DNA of 22,552 nt from Rhizophagus sp. LPA8_4_AMF (taxonomy: Eukaryota > Glomeromycota > Glomeromycetes > Glomerales > Glomeraceae): contig JADRCO010001104.1 of assembly GCA_021464525.1 (NCBI GenBank), positions 1 to 22,552 of the forward strand. The letters run 5' to 3'. Positions 9,205-21,599 of this stretch are shown here, piece after piece; positions within the stretch are counted from its first letter, which is position 1, and every line of letters starts with the position of its first letter. The notes beneath the pieces were generated by a model. That model saw nothing but the letters and a program-made list of their open reading frames with translations. It did no database searches and had not been told where the DNA came from. The translations under genes were made by a program, and so were the position numbers.

Positions 9205-12200
9205 ATGCCTTCGGAAAAGAAAAAACGCGTTTTACCACCACCTGCAGGTTTAGATTTTGCTACTCCACCAAAAGATAATTTGGTTGACGATTTAAGATAC
9301 GCGCTTGAACATGCAAAAGAGTTATACTCTGACATAGCATGGGATTTTACTATAGCGCCTAGTCCGACTATCATCTATGCACACAAAGGTACTATTTTAT
9401 TTCCACTTTTATTTACTACGCCATCGTTCGGAGACGATTGGCTTGTATGGTGGTAGTGACCCCGAACTTTAAATTATTTATAATAAATTTTAAATTTGAA
9501 ATTGAAATTATTTTTTTATAACTATTTTTTATTTTTTTTATTTTTTTCTATTTTTATTTTTCATTTTCTTCATTTTCTGCAATTTAACATTTCAATTCTT
9601 TTTTTTAATTGTAAAAAAAAAATCAATCTCAGCTATCTTATATGCTCGAAGTTCACGCAGTTTTCAAGAACGTTTCTTAAAAAACAAAGATGCAAATGGA
9701 ATGTCTATACGGTCTGTTCGATTATCAAACCCAGAACCAACAATTGCAAAGACTGATGCGGAACCATTCCTTTTTCGACAGGAATTAAAATTTTTTTATA
9801 CCGGTGAAGAAGGAAGTGAAGAATTTTTATCTGCTGTTGATACTACAGATGAGCTTGAGCAAGATAAATTAAAAGAAGACTTAATATATATGTTTAAATC
9901 TAAATTGTACACGGATGTTGAATTAGTCTTAGAATACTCTGAAGATAGTCCTGAAATTGAAGATGATGATGCTTTTAAACCTATAAAAATTAAAGCTCAC
10001 AGATTTATGTTATATACAAGATCTGAATATTTTAAGAAGATGTTAAGTTCCGATTTTATTGAAGCTCGATCATCAAGTATTCATCTTGATGCTTCTATTT
10101 TTAATCAAACATCACTCAATATAATCTTGACATTCATTTACACTGGTAGTATTCCACCTTCAAAGCCTCTGACTTTGGACGATTATGAATGGGTTTGGAT
10201 TGGTGCTGATTTTCTTGGTATAAAATTTCTTTGTGATGAATGCATATTCAGAATTGCAACGAAGGTTCATTGTTTCACTTGTACCTGTGCTGAATGCCAA
10301 TCAGTTATACCAAGAGTTGCTATTTTTGCAAAGGAACATGATGTTGATATGCTGTGGCAAGGATGTTTGCATGTATTATCGCATGGATTTGATAGTATGT
10401 GGCCTCAAAAAGCATTTGCAGATCTTGATGAAGATACACGAGAGGAGGTTCTTTTCACAGTTCTTGCTAATATACAACAAAATAATAATGTTATGGCTGC
10501 TTTCAAAGGTTGTCGAAAGATTTTGTCAAATATTGATATTAAGGGCATAGGATTGCCTTGGATAGAAACAATACGTGGAATGACACATAGAGTTCAATCT
10601 TTTACTGTCAAAAATATTTTGGTAGATAACTTTGAACAAATTTGTAGTGAAGACCAAGAATTTTTAGATTGTGTAGATGGTGTTGGTTTTAGTTCAGATT
10701 TATTAGAGGACATTATGAATATAGTAGTTGAAGAGGGTTTAACCGAAAAAAATGCCGCACGGGTGTTAAATTGTATTACCGGGAAATTATTGACTAGACA
10801 GGCTGTAGTGGATTCGGAAAGTTTTGAGACAAAACGAGTTTTAAATCAAGCAAAACAAAACATATTTGACTATATGAAAAAGCGATGGATAAGCGTGAAG
10901 GAAAATGGTGGTTTTAGGTTGTTAACTCCGTGGCAATTGGATGAATTCTCAAAAGGTAATGAACGAATGTTCAAGATTTTTTTTTTCTTTTTTATTCATT
11001 CACAATAACCAAATATCAAAATGATACTTTCTGTAGAACTTGGTGTTACAAATCAAGAATTACAAGATTCTACAGATCATAAAGAGAATAAACCTAAGGT
11101 TAGAACGCCAAGTGTAACAAATGGTCTTTCCAAAAAAGGAAGAGAATCATCGCCCGCCCCTAAAGTGACTAAATCTATAACAACTGTAACCACAACGACA
11201 CCGACATTAATTGTAACAACACCGCCTCAGCTGAATCCGTCACCATCAACAGGAGATACAGGTTCTAATTCAGGCTCTAATACAAGCGAAAGCGGCTCAA
11301 CGTCAAATTCTTCAGCTGAATCATCATCTATGGGCAGCACCGACACCACTGCAAAAACAAATGCTAAGAAAGGTAAAAGCGTGCGCATTGGCGAGGCTAC
11401 TACTGCCCCTGTATGGGCTCGTCCAACTCGTGCTAGTGTGTTACGCCAAAAGGCTCTTGCAGAATCATCCGCAAAGAATCCAGTAAAGCCACGAATAAAA
11501 ACTAATACTACTACAAAATCAGCTTCTAATTCATCATCTAATTCCACACAATCTAAATCAACAACATCGGTACCTAAAACAGTAAAAACGACGACGACAC
11601 GCACACCACGACAGTCAACTTCTGCGTCTAGTCTTAGGGTACCTAATGGCTCTCCGACTTCACAAAGGGGTCGTTCTTCTAATAAGCAAAATTCTTCCAA
11701 GAAAAATACTTCTGCTACATCATCTCGTGCGAGTTCAATATCATCTGTGACATCTCTAAATTCACCTTCTGTCTCGCCATCTCGATTTGGTGGTGTGAGA
11801 CAAACACGCTCTAGTATGTTACGTCAACTTAAATATGATGACGCAGAACAACGTCGTGGTCGTGACCGTGAGCGTGATACATCACCATCATCATCTCGAG
11901 CTAGTTCTATTGCTTCCACTTCATCTGTTGCCAGTACTACTACCAGCTCCTCCCATCATAGGAGGAAACGTTCACCATCACAAAACTCGACAAATACTTC
12001 AATTACTACCAATTCAAGTGGCGCTATTACTTGTTTACAGCCAAAACCCCATCAGATAAAATTAGCAACTATTTCTAACCCAGATATTTCCGTAGGAAGA
12101 CGTGTAATACTTCCAACCAAAAATAATGCTCCCGGAGTTATACAGTTTCTGGGTGAAACAGAATTTGCTAAAGGTATCTGGGTTGGAATAGAATTGGATA

Positions 12201-12389
12201 ATCCTGGTAAGAAAGTGAATTGTTTTTTTGGAATTATTTTAGGATAGATTAATAACATTATTTTATTAATTAAAAAAATTTCTTTTTTTAGTGGGTAAAA
12301 ATAATGGTAAAGTAGCGAGTACTAAATATTTTACGGCTGGCCCTAACCATGGAATTTTTGTTAGACCAGATTCACTTTTGCTGATATAA
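9205..12389 (+). CDS. Tandem-BTB, Ser/Thr-rich, CAP-Gly protein (924 aa), 4 exons
   Basis: Exons are 9205-9388, 9633-10955, 11037-12206 and 12292-12389. The sum is 2,775 nt, 925 codons with the stop, and all joins fall in phase 1. A first BTB-like fold spans about residues 42-120: HKAILYARSSRSFQERFL, built across intron 1, and a closing LKFFYTGE. A second, clearer BTB covers about 151-269: DVEL, KAHRFMLYTRSEYFKKML, TFIYTGS. It is followed by a helical BACK-like region to about 500. Residues 505-840 are low-complexity Ser/Thr/Pro/Arg, probably disordered and phosphorylated. The C-terminus is a CAP-Gly domain (853-924) with the signature GKNNG at 894-898, rebuilt across intron 3, and HGIFVRPDSL at the end. 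CAP-Gly binds EEY/F tails of tubulin or CLIP/EB proteins; BTB domains dimerise or bridge to Cul3. A microtubule-linked ubiquitin adaptor is inference. The start is the first ATG in frame, about 70 bp after a TATA-like site. Confidence 0.93.
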
Positions 12390-12821
12390 ATGAATAATTT
12401 AACTGTAAATTAAAACTTATAATTATCAAGAACATTTTTTTTATCTCAATGCATACACTCCTTTGAAATTATGTGCATTCATATACTTCCCTTTGTTATT
12501 TTTTTTTTCTATTTGTTTAAAAATTTAAATATTATATAATTTTTCAAACTTTATATTTTTATATTTCTTGTATTTCTTTAGAACCATTTTTTACTATATT
12601 TTTGGTAGTTATTTTTCTTTTTGGTTTTTATTAATTTATCTTATCAATTGCTAATGTTTTCTTCTTTTTGTATTATACAAAACTTATTATTCAAAATTAT
12701 CAAATATTTTTATTTTCTATTCTAAAAAAAGGTGATTGATTGATCGAGATGAGAATGAGGGTAAAAAAATGGGAAAGGGAAAAAAGATATCGTTTTAATA
12801 ATCATTAATTTTCAATTAACC

Positions 12822-12863
<42 letters not shown>

Positions 12864-12876
12864 CGTTTTTTTTTAA

Positions 12877-12911
<35 letters not shown>

Positions 12912-13125
12912 GAATAAATCAGTTTTTTTTATAACTTTTTTTTCTTAAATGACTACATGACATATTGCCATGAAAATTTACTTTGAATAAATAATTATCT
13001 AACATAATAATTAATAATGATGAGCTTTTTTTTGAAATTCACTTTGAATCAGTAATGTTTACAAATTAAAAAATAAAAAAAGTACTAAGAACTTCACATT
13101 ATTTCAGTTCATTGTCACTATTTTC
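12390..13125. other. Convergent intergenic spacer with 3' UTRs
   Basis: This spacer lies between the stop of the BTB/CAP-Gly gene and the stop of NDUFV1, which point at each other. It is T-rich on its left half, fitting a plus-strand 3' UTR with several AATAAA-like or TATATT signals, and it holds the striking homopolymer block at 12,822-12,911. No gene is visible. Confidence 0.6.
12822..12911. repeat. Double T-run/A-run homopolymer inverted repeat
   Basis: The block reads T16 A26 CG T9 AA T15 A20. Each T-to-A pair is a perfect self-complementary arm, and the whole can fold on itself twice. It sits between two convergent genes, where poly(A)-like signals on both strands could end transcripts. 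Tracts of this length are also prone to sequencing and assembly error, so the exact run lengths are not reliable. Confidence 0.75.
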
Positions 13126-15112
<1,987 letters not shown>

Positions 15113-15429
15113 AATACACCTCGGAATTCAACTAAAAAAGCAATAATATCTTACTTTTATATAAAAGACTATATTTTAGCATTTTTAATGATTATTTTAA
15201 AAGGATCTAAGATTTTGATCGTTATAATCTAAATATTTTGGTGTGTACTGTGTAACGATAACGTGATACTCCGGATAGGCATTTTTTTATACACGACTTC
15301 TCGTATATTGGAGTCTATCTGATAACGGTAATATGAAAAGGGTGATACGCCGTTGCAAAGCAACTTCGTTCTTGAAGTCCTTAGCTCCCATCACCAGTTG
15401 AATTTGAACTAACACACAAGGAAGTCTGA

Positions 15430-15477
15430 AATTTGGCTTGCACGCCAAATTTTTTTTCTTCAAAATGGCACTTCTTG
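15430..15477. repeat. Two adjacent hairpins (AATTTGGC..GCCAAATT and TGGCACTTCTTGCCA)
   Basis: AATTTGGC TTGCAC GCCAAATT forms a perfect 8-bp stem with a 6-base loop. About 20 bases later TGGCACTTCTTGCCA forms a shorter stem with one mismatch around a small loop. They sit in a compositionally distinct ~200-bp patch that also carries CGTTGC AAA GCAACT near 15,352-15,363. This could be the end of a foldback or MITE-like repeat. I see no target duplication. Confidence 0.45.
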
Positions 15478-16087
15478 CCAAAATAGACCTTTTAATATTT
15501 TAAAAAGCTATTTCAGCAACAAGGTGCTCCTAATTAGATTGAGGATTTATGGTGGACTATCTATATTAATAGATTAGCAAATGATTATTTAGAGCAAATC
15601 ATGCTAATTATTAATTTACAAAGAAATTCTCAGGCCGAGCTCATATAGAGACAGAAGAAGAATTCAACTTAAATAATGACTGATAATAAAACCAACCAAA
15701 TAAATTTATTACTTCCCCCTCTCTCACCTCTAAATTATTTATTATAATGTTAAAACACTGGACAATTTCAATGCTGTTAAGAAATTAGAGTTAAAATGCG
15801 ATATATTGATTAGGATGATTGAAACTCTTCTTGATTAACGCGATAGAGCAAATTCCGCTTTTAATTTCGCTATGTTCAAAACACTTTAAAAGCGGGTTTG
15901 TTTAATATGTTTTCAAATATATAATTCATTATCTTTTTTGATAAAGTAGCTTACACCAGATTTTTCTTACATATATTTTAAGTGGCTTGTTAGAGTTCGA
16001 TGATTCTTTCGCAGATAAATTCGATAGAAATTCCCAACGATCATAAAGTTCTCGCAACAAAAAATGATTCACCTCCAAAGAAGTGAC

Positions 16088-16161
16088 AAATGACATAGTC
16101 ATTTGAAGAAATTATTTGTCATTTAGAGGTCATTTCAAAATTGCCAAATGACCGGTCATTT
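16088..16161. repeat. Cluster of six AAATGAC/GTCATTT heptamers with two palindromes
   Basis: The heptamer AAATGAC or its complement occurs at 16088, 16098, 16118, 16129, 16146 and 16155 (start positions). Pairs form two perfect inverted repeats: CAAATGACATAGTCATTTG at 16087-16105 and AAATGACCGGTCATTT at 16146-16161. Such dyads could bind a dimeric regulator, but the cluster lies about 1 kb from the nearest start codon and may instead be a remnant of a mobile element end. Confidence 0.5.
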
Positions 16162-17234
16162 TTCCTCATTGCTATGGTACGTTTATAAAATTATGAGACT
16201 TCATGGTATTTTACTAATCTATTTATTATATTGTAGAATTTTATGTTATTTTGAGTCAAACCCAATAACGAACAAAAGATTCAAGTGAATTATAAATATT
16301 AAGTATCGACCTTCAAGGATCTTAAGGAGTTCGCTTTCGTCATGTACAAATACTAGCCTTTAACAATTTCAACCAGCAACATTTATTTTTCTCTAAAAAC
16401 TTTAATCAACTACCAATTTTTCGGCTACAAATGTACTTTGCAACAAAACTTCATCAGATATAATATCCCAGAGGAGAAATAGACAGAGATTAACCACGGA
16501 CAAACATAGGAGACATGGTGATGAAAATAAGATGCCCTATCATGATTAAATTTCAGTGGACAGAATTTTATAGTGTACCGTATTTTATTATGATTTGAAG
16601 AAATTTTCATCTAGGAGCAATGCCTAATTCTGAGAGAGATTGTAATTACAGTAAAAGCTTTCTCAGAATCAAAGTACATCAGCTTACAGCGAATAGATGT
16701 CCCCTATTCCTGTCTTTCGAAACAATCTTTTCAGGCAGTTTTAAACATTAGTAAAATCGATCTTCTCAAGTAAGCATCAAATATTCAAGTATGTATGTTA
16801 TTATCTTGTTTCCAGAGTAAATCTATCTAAAGACTAGTTAGAATTTCAATTAGAAAAAAAAAACAAATAGGTTGATTTTGAATAGATTTACTATTCTAAA
16901 CTTCGCATGACAGACGTGAAAGACAAAATTTCTTAATATTGTTTGTGAATTTGACTTAACAAATTATAAGTGAAATAAAGCTAATGAGTAATGAGATAAA
17001 GAAAAAGATGTATTTGTGAGTAAAGCATTTGGTACCCATTATCAAAATGCAATGATATTTTTGCAGCTTTAGTTCCCTTATTATCTTATAAATATTTATT
17101 TGCTTGTATGTATAAATTACTAATTGTCAATATATAATTCTAATAATAATAAATTCACTTTAATTTCATTTGTGATTTAAGATTTACATTTAGTATTTTG
17201 ACGTATTTATTTATTTTACATATGAATTTAACGT

Positions 17235-18145
17235 CTACCTAACTTTTAGTTTATTTGAATTAATTCCACCAATGGTTCCGACTAATACCATTCCCGCAGC
17301 CAACAACCAAACCCAAAGATGATCAAATTTGCTTTTAGTCCAATCGGCTTGAGTTCCTCCAAGGGCTGTTATCCAAATCAAAAACAAAACTAAATAACCA
17401 GAAATTCTATGATACTTATACATACCTCTTGCTTTTGCAACACCCCCAACTACTCCAGGAAAATTCACCAAGGTTGATCCAGCAATTGCTTGAATAAGAA
17501 TAAGTAAAAATGTAATCAATCCGGATTTTCCATGAGGAGACGTAACTACAATTATTTTAAAATTGATAATATAGATCATAAATTCAATCAACCTGAAAGT
17601 AAGAAGAATTTGATTAGACAACTTACAATGTTCTTTATTTCCCTCTGCTTTAAATGTATAAATTACATAGAAGCCTCCAATTACGCTCAAAAAAGTAATA
17701 GATTGCATTAATTTATGAAAATTTAAGGCAGCATCTTTTTCTTGTCTGGACTCTGCTTTTTGAAGGATAGTACTGCCTATAATACGTGACGTAGATGTAC
17801 ATGAATACGAAATACAACAATATTTATACTTAATAAGGAAATGGTTGATAGTCTACCTTGTGTTGCCATTAAAAGCACCATAGCCATTAAAGTTGGGTGC
17901 CAAATAAAAAAAAAATAGTCTACAGAACTCGTTATATACCAAACAGTACTAGCGAAGAGAAGAGCTCCTAAGCTCACAAGTAAAGAAAATACGAAACTCA
18001 TGTTGAAATTTATTGAGCCCGTAGGTGTTAGAACAGAACCGTTTGAAGAGTTTGTGGGTTCAGTAGAGGAATATTGAGGTAAAAATCTGTTATTCTCAAT
18101 CAACGGTTGTGCAATAATGTCTTCAGAATTTTTTGGCGACACCAT
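17235..18145 (-). CDS. Cytochrome b561 family transmembrane electron-transfer protein, 3 exons
   Basis: Cytochromes b561 carry two hemes and pass electrons across a membrane, typically from ascorbate or another reductant to ferric iron or monodehydroascorbate. Exons are 18145-17857, 17776-17627 and 17545-17235, totalling 750 nt and 249 aa. A polar N-terminal tail of about 50 residues is followed by six hydrophobic segments. The four expected heme-ligand histidines are present: His83 (WHPTLM), His117 (NFHKLM), His151 (FTSPHGKSG, rebuilt across intron 2) and His192 (KYHRISGY). Spacings of 34, 34 and 41 are typical of the b561 core. There is no DOMON domain, so it resembles the small CYB561D2 or vacuolar type. 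Intron 2 holds an earlier CTTTCAG acceptor; using it would give an immediate stop, so the distal TTGTAG acceptor is chosen. A TATATATAA-like box lies about 35-45 bp before the ATG. The substrate is not deducible. Confidence 0.95.
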
Positions 18146-20000
18146 AACGAAGGATAATTTTTAAAACGGAAACGGGGCTATATATAATTATAAATTTAGT
18201 ATGGGATATGGATGATCTATCTCATACGATAGTCGCTTAATCGCTTAATACGATTGAAATACAGAATACAGAATGTGATTGTTGATAAAAATCTAGTGTA
18301 AATACTTGTTTTTATAAGCTTTTTGTACTATAGTTGCTTAATATAATTATATTTTTTTTTATAGGGACATTTTCTTTTTTTCCTTTTTTTTATTCATACT
18401 TTTTTTTTCTTTAATAAAAATGCCAATATTCATTAGCTTTTTAGGAAATAAAAAGTATTCAGATCATTGGAATAATTAAACACATATTCAAATCCAATTG
18501 GATAATATTCAATCCAATAACACAAAAGGTAATTGGATTTTTAATTATATCACCAGTTATATCCAAATTTAAATAAATAAATTACATCAAATTAATGATT
18601 AGGAAAAAACTAAAATAAAAAGAATGTAAAAAAGTGGACAACTATTAACCAATTACTGGATTACATACCACTTTCTTAAAAAATATAAAGGAATTGTTAG
18701 TTTATAACATACTGGCAAAATGGAAAGAGTATTGAACCTTTGCAGCTTTTAAATAATGAAAAATATTATTTTCTATAAGTATAAAAGTATTATTTAATAA
18801 GAATTAAAATAGAATTAGCAGTTAATAATATTTGCATACTTTAACAAAGAAACTGAACAGTGACATTTATTACATAATATTTTAGAGGGTGAGAGGTCAT
18901 ATAACATATAAGTGTAACATAAGATGTTTACATATTACATGGGGTGGAGGACTGGTAGGGTATATGCTTATAATAACGTAATATATGTTACTGTCCTAAC
19001 TGAACTACTTTTTTAAAATGATATACCAGTTAGATGGTTTTTTATAGTATGGAATTTTCAAAAAGAAAATTAGAAAAAAATTCCAAGCTGTAAATTAAAT
19101 CCATCTTTGTTTATTAGTTTTAACAGATATTATAGTTAAAAAATTAAGTTATATATAAGAAAAAAAAAAGATAGTAAATACTTCAAAACTTGAAAAGCTA
19201 TAAAAGTTAGTCTATAATTTGAAAATTAAAATATATAATTAATTTGTAATTCTTTATATTTTATATAATTTTAAATACTTTATAATTAATAATAACTAAT
19301 AATAGATAGTTAATCTAATATTTAAAAATACTGCAATTATGTAGGTGTTATGTTTAGATTACTCATATAAATAATCATTTACAATTGTGTAATTACACCA
19401 TGTCACTATATCATTGTATGATATAAAGTACCAATTTGATATTTATATATATAATACATTAATAATTACATATCAATACATAAAAATTAGTCTATCATTT
19501 ATATACAAAACTAGCAATTAATAATATATTTATTATATTATACAGCCACCACCAGATATACTGAATCAGAACCCTAAATACAGAGATATTACATTAAGAT
19601 AATCCTGTATATACATTTTAAAAAAGTTCTTCTAAGTAACATAAATGTAACTATGTACACTTTGACTATTTTTACACTAGTAAACATAATAGATATCACA
19701 TTAAAGATTCTAATCAATGTATTCAGGAACTTTACCAAACCTTTTATTTCAGAAAATTTGGTTTGGTATAGGATGAATTTGTTATATAATATTGTAAACT
19801 ATATAATGAACTATTTGGTATATAAATTCTACCAATAAAATCAAATTACATGATTAAAAATTATTAAAGTTTTCAAAATTATTTATTAATTAACTTATAC
19901 ATTATATTAAAGCTTTACATAGGAAAAAGTCAGTTACATTCTATTTACGTATCAATCAGCAATATTAAAAATTGGAGGCGAAATAAATTAGATGCTAAAC
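18146..20000. other. AT-rich intergenic spacer, no gene recognised
   Basis: The first ~200 bp hold the cytochrome b561 promoter: a TATA-like sequence near 18,180-18,188 and a tandem TCGCTTAA TCGCTTAA at 18,233-18,248. Beyond that are poly-T tracts (18,350-18,415), repeats of ATCCAA (18,490-18,560), and a small perfect inverted repeat TATATCAT TGT ATGATATA at 19,407-19,425. A 61-codon plus-strand frame at 19653-19838 is Ile/Asn/Leu/Tyr-rich, as chance AT-rich frames are, and is not called as a gene. Confidence 0.5.
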
Positions 20001-20379
20001 AGTTATTAGGTTACTTGCCAATTTTACAAGTCTAAGCTAAGCCAGTTTGTGAGTTAGCTTAAGCTTTTTAAGTTGAGCTGAACTGAGACACATTTAAAAA
20101 TAACTTAAAGTTTGCAAATCAGCTTAAAAAAGCTCGAGTCAGTAATGAGCTCAGTTCAAAAAACTTAAGCCAGAAGTTACTCAGCTCAAGCTGGCTTAAA
20201 CTGGCTTACAAGCTGGCTCATTTGCAAAGATTACAAAATACTGTAATTAAAAAACATTTTTATTTACAGTATTAATCATTACGATGATTTTAGCATCAGT
20301 TATATGACTTACTGATCCAATTTTCTGTATTAATAATCTATTTAATTTAAAAAAAAATTATTTTATTGTAGAAAAATAT

Positions 20380-20750
20380 TTTTTTTTCTTTTAGAGACAG
20401 CTCCTAAACTTCAATTTCAGTCCAGAACTCTGAAATTATAAGTTAAGAGAAGGTTTGAAGATTTACAGTATTTTTTTTATTTTTAACATTTTTTTTATCT
20501 TTTTTCTTTAGTGATGACTTCTGGACCTAAACTTTTGGCCTGGAATTCTGAAATTGTAAGTGGGAAGGATTTTGGGTTTATTTTTTATTTTTAGAATATT
20601 ACTAATATTCCTTTTTATCTTTTTCTTTAGTGACAGCTCCTGAACCTGAACTTTCAGCCTGAAACTCTGAAATTATAAATGAAAAAAGGTTTTGGATTTA
20701 TTTTTTATTATTGAAATGTTACTAACATTTCTTCATTTTTTTTATAGAAA
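20380..20750 (+). repeat. Three ~118-bp tandem units shaped like exon plus splice sites
   Basis: A pyrimidine tract ending in TTTAG occurs at 20,394, 20,511 and 20,630. Each is followed by a ~45-base conserved segment, GACAGCTCCT...CTCTGAAATT, and then by GTAAGT in copy 2 or the one-base variants ATAAG/ATAAA in copies 1 and 3. A run of A/T then leads to the next pyrimidine tract. A fourth TTTTATAG at about 20,746 starts a unit that is replaced by arm sequence. The layout repeats acceptor, short exon, donor, intron. Whether any copy is spliced cannot be told. Confidence 0.7.
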
Positions 20751-20770
20751 CTTTAAGCCAGTCAAGCTCA

Positions 20771-21324
20771 CCCTATGAAAAGTATTTATACTTAAAATAT
20801 ACCTATAATGTTATTAAAATATATTTAAAATAAGTGTTAATTTTAATTTGTGATATACTTATATTATAATTAAAATATATTTAAAATAGTTTTAAAATAT
20901 ACTTTTAATGTATTTGTATTTTGCCTAAATACTTAAATTATACTTAAAATATACTTAAATTAGATTTTAAATACAATATAAGTATGTTTTTTATATACTT
21001 AAAAATATCCTTATAATATACTTAATTAAAATTTAAGTATAATATAAGTATATTTTTATATACTTAAAATATTATTATAATATATTTAAATTAATATTTA
21101 AGTTTAAGTATATAAAAATTACACTTATATTCTAATTTAAGTATATTTTAAGCATAATTTAAATATTTGGACAAAATACAAGTACATTAAAAGTATATTT
21201 TAGGTACATTTTAGATATATTTTAAGTATAATATAAATATATTGCAAATTAAAATTAATACTTCTTTTAAGTATATTTTAATAACATTATAGATATATTT
21301 TAAGTACAAATACTTTTTATAGGG
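20771..21324. mobile_element. Foldback (near-palindromic) element with TCA target duplication
   Basis: The left arm from CCCTATGAAAAGTATT and the right arm ending AATACTTTTTATAGGG are inverted copies over roughly 250 bp each, so almost the whole 554 bp forms one long hairpin. Flanking TCA trinucleotides (20768-20770, 21325-21327) look like a 3-bp target duplication. The arms are built largely of the motif AAGTATATTTTAAG and its complement. It carries no coding sequence. It lies within the right half of the AGCTCAAGC-rich repeat and so is the younger insertion. A 3-bp duplication is compatible with PIF/Harbinger-like or CACTA-like transposition, but the end sequence settles neither. Confidence 0.8.
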
Positions 21325-21599
21325 TCAGCTTAAGCTCAGTTTAATTCAAATCAGAATATTAATGGTTTAGCTAAGCTTACTTTAGCTCAAGTTGGAATTT
21401 TTCATATCTTAGCTTATATTGGCTTGAGCCTTGAGCCAGAAATTTTTTTCTGGCTTGAACTAAGCCAGGCTGTAATTCAGCTCAAGCCAGCTCATGTGAA
21501 GCTTTACATTATATTTATATTATTTAAATTTGTAATTACATTATACTATATTGCTTAATTATATTACTCAACTACATTGTTATTAAAGTAATAAAAATT

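Larger units (their letters stand above)
15113..17234. other. Intergenic spacer upstream of NDUFV1 with scattered inverted repeats
   Basis: The NDUFV1 promoter must lie at the left end of this 2.1-kb stretch. The rest shows no gene. Short open frames (for example minus strand 15287-15481 and 16425-16610) have no recognisable domain. Structured pieces are a hairpin pair at 15,430-15,477, a perfect 10-bp inverted repeat CCGCTTTTAA/TTAAAAGCGG at 15855-15864 and 15886-15895, and an AAATGAC cluster at 16,088-16,161. The segment 15,290-15,490 is less AT-rich than its surroundings and may be a short dispersed repeat. Confidence 0.5.
20030..21515. repeat. Composite repeat with AGCTCAAGC-rich arms
   Basis: The two outer arms (about 20,030-20,235 and 21,325-21,515) are packed with degenerate copies of AGCTCAAGC, GAGCTGAGC and AAGCCAGCTT on both strands, so each arm can fold extensively. 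The arms end in related sequences (GGCTCATTTGCAAAG and AGCTCATGTGAAGC). This subterminal-repeat style is known from hAT-like non-autonomous elements. Between the arms lie three exon-like tandem units (20,380-20,750) and a foldback insertion (20,771-21,324). The outer limits and any target duplication are uncertain. Confidence 0.5.

Noticed and set aside
9496-9756. 86-codon plus-strand open frame
   Set aside because: It covers intron 1 of the BTB gene; the Phe/Leu-rich product comes from T-rich intron sequence.
11227-11700. 157-codon minus-strand open frame
   Set aside because: Antisense shadow of the Ser/Thr-rich coding exon 3 of the BTB/CAP-Gly gene; low-complexity codons on the plus strand leave the other strand open.
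16425-16610. 61-codon minus-strand open frame
   Set aside because: No domain, no splice signals that would extend it, and no related sequence nearby.
17235-17708. Separate gene starting MQSITFL
   Set aside because: The methionine is internal (residue 120) to the cytochrome b561 protein; exons 2 and 3 joined to the upstream exon supply all four heme histidines.
19653-19838. 61-codon plus-strand open frame
   Set aside because: Ile/Asn/Leu/Tyr-rich composition expected by chance in AT-rich DNA; no domain or context.
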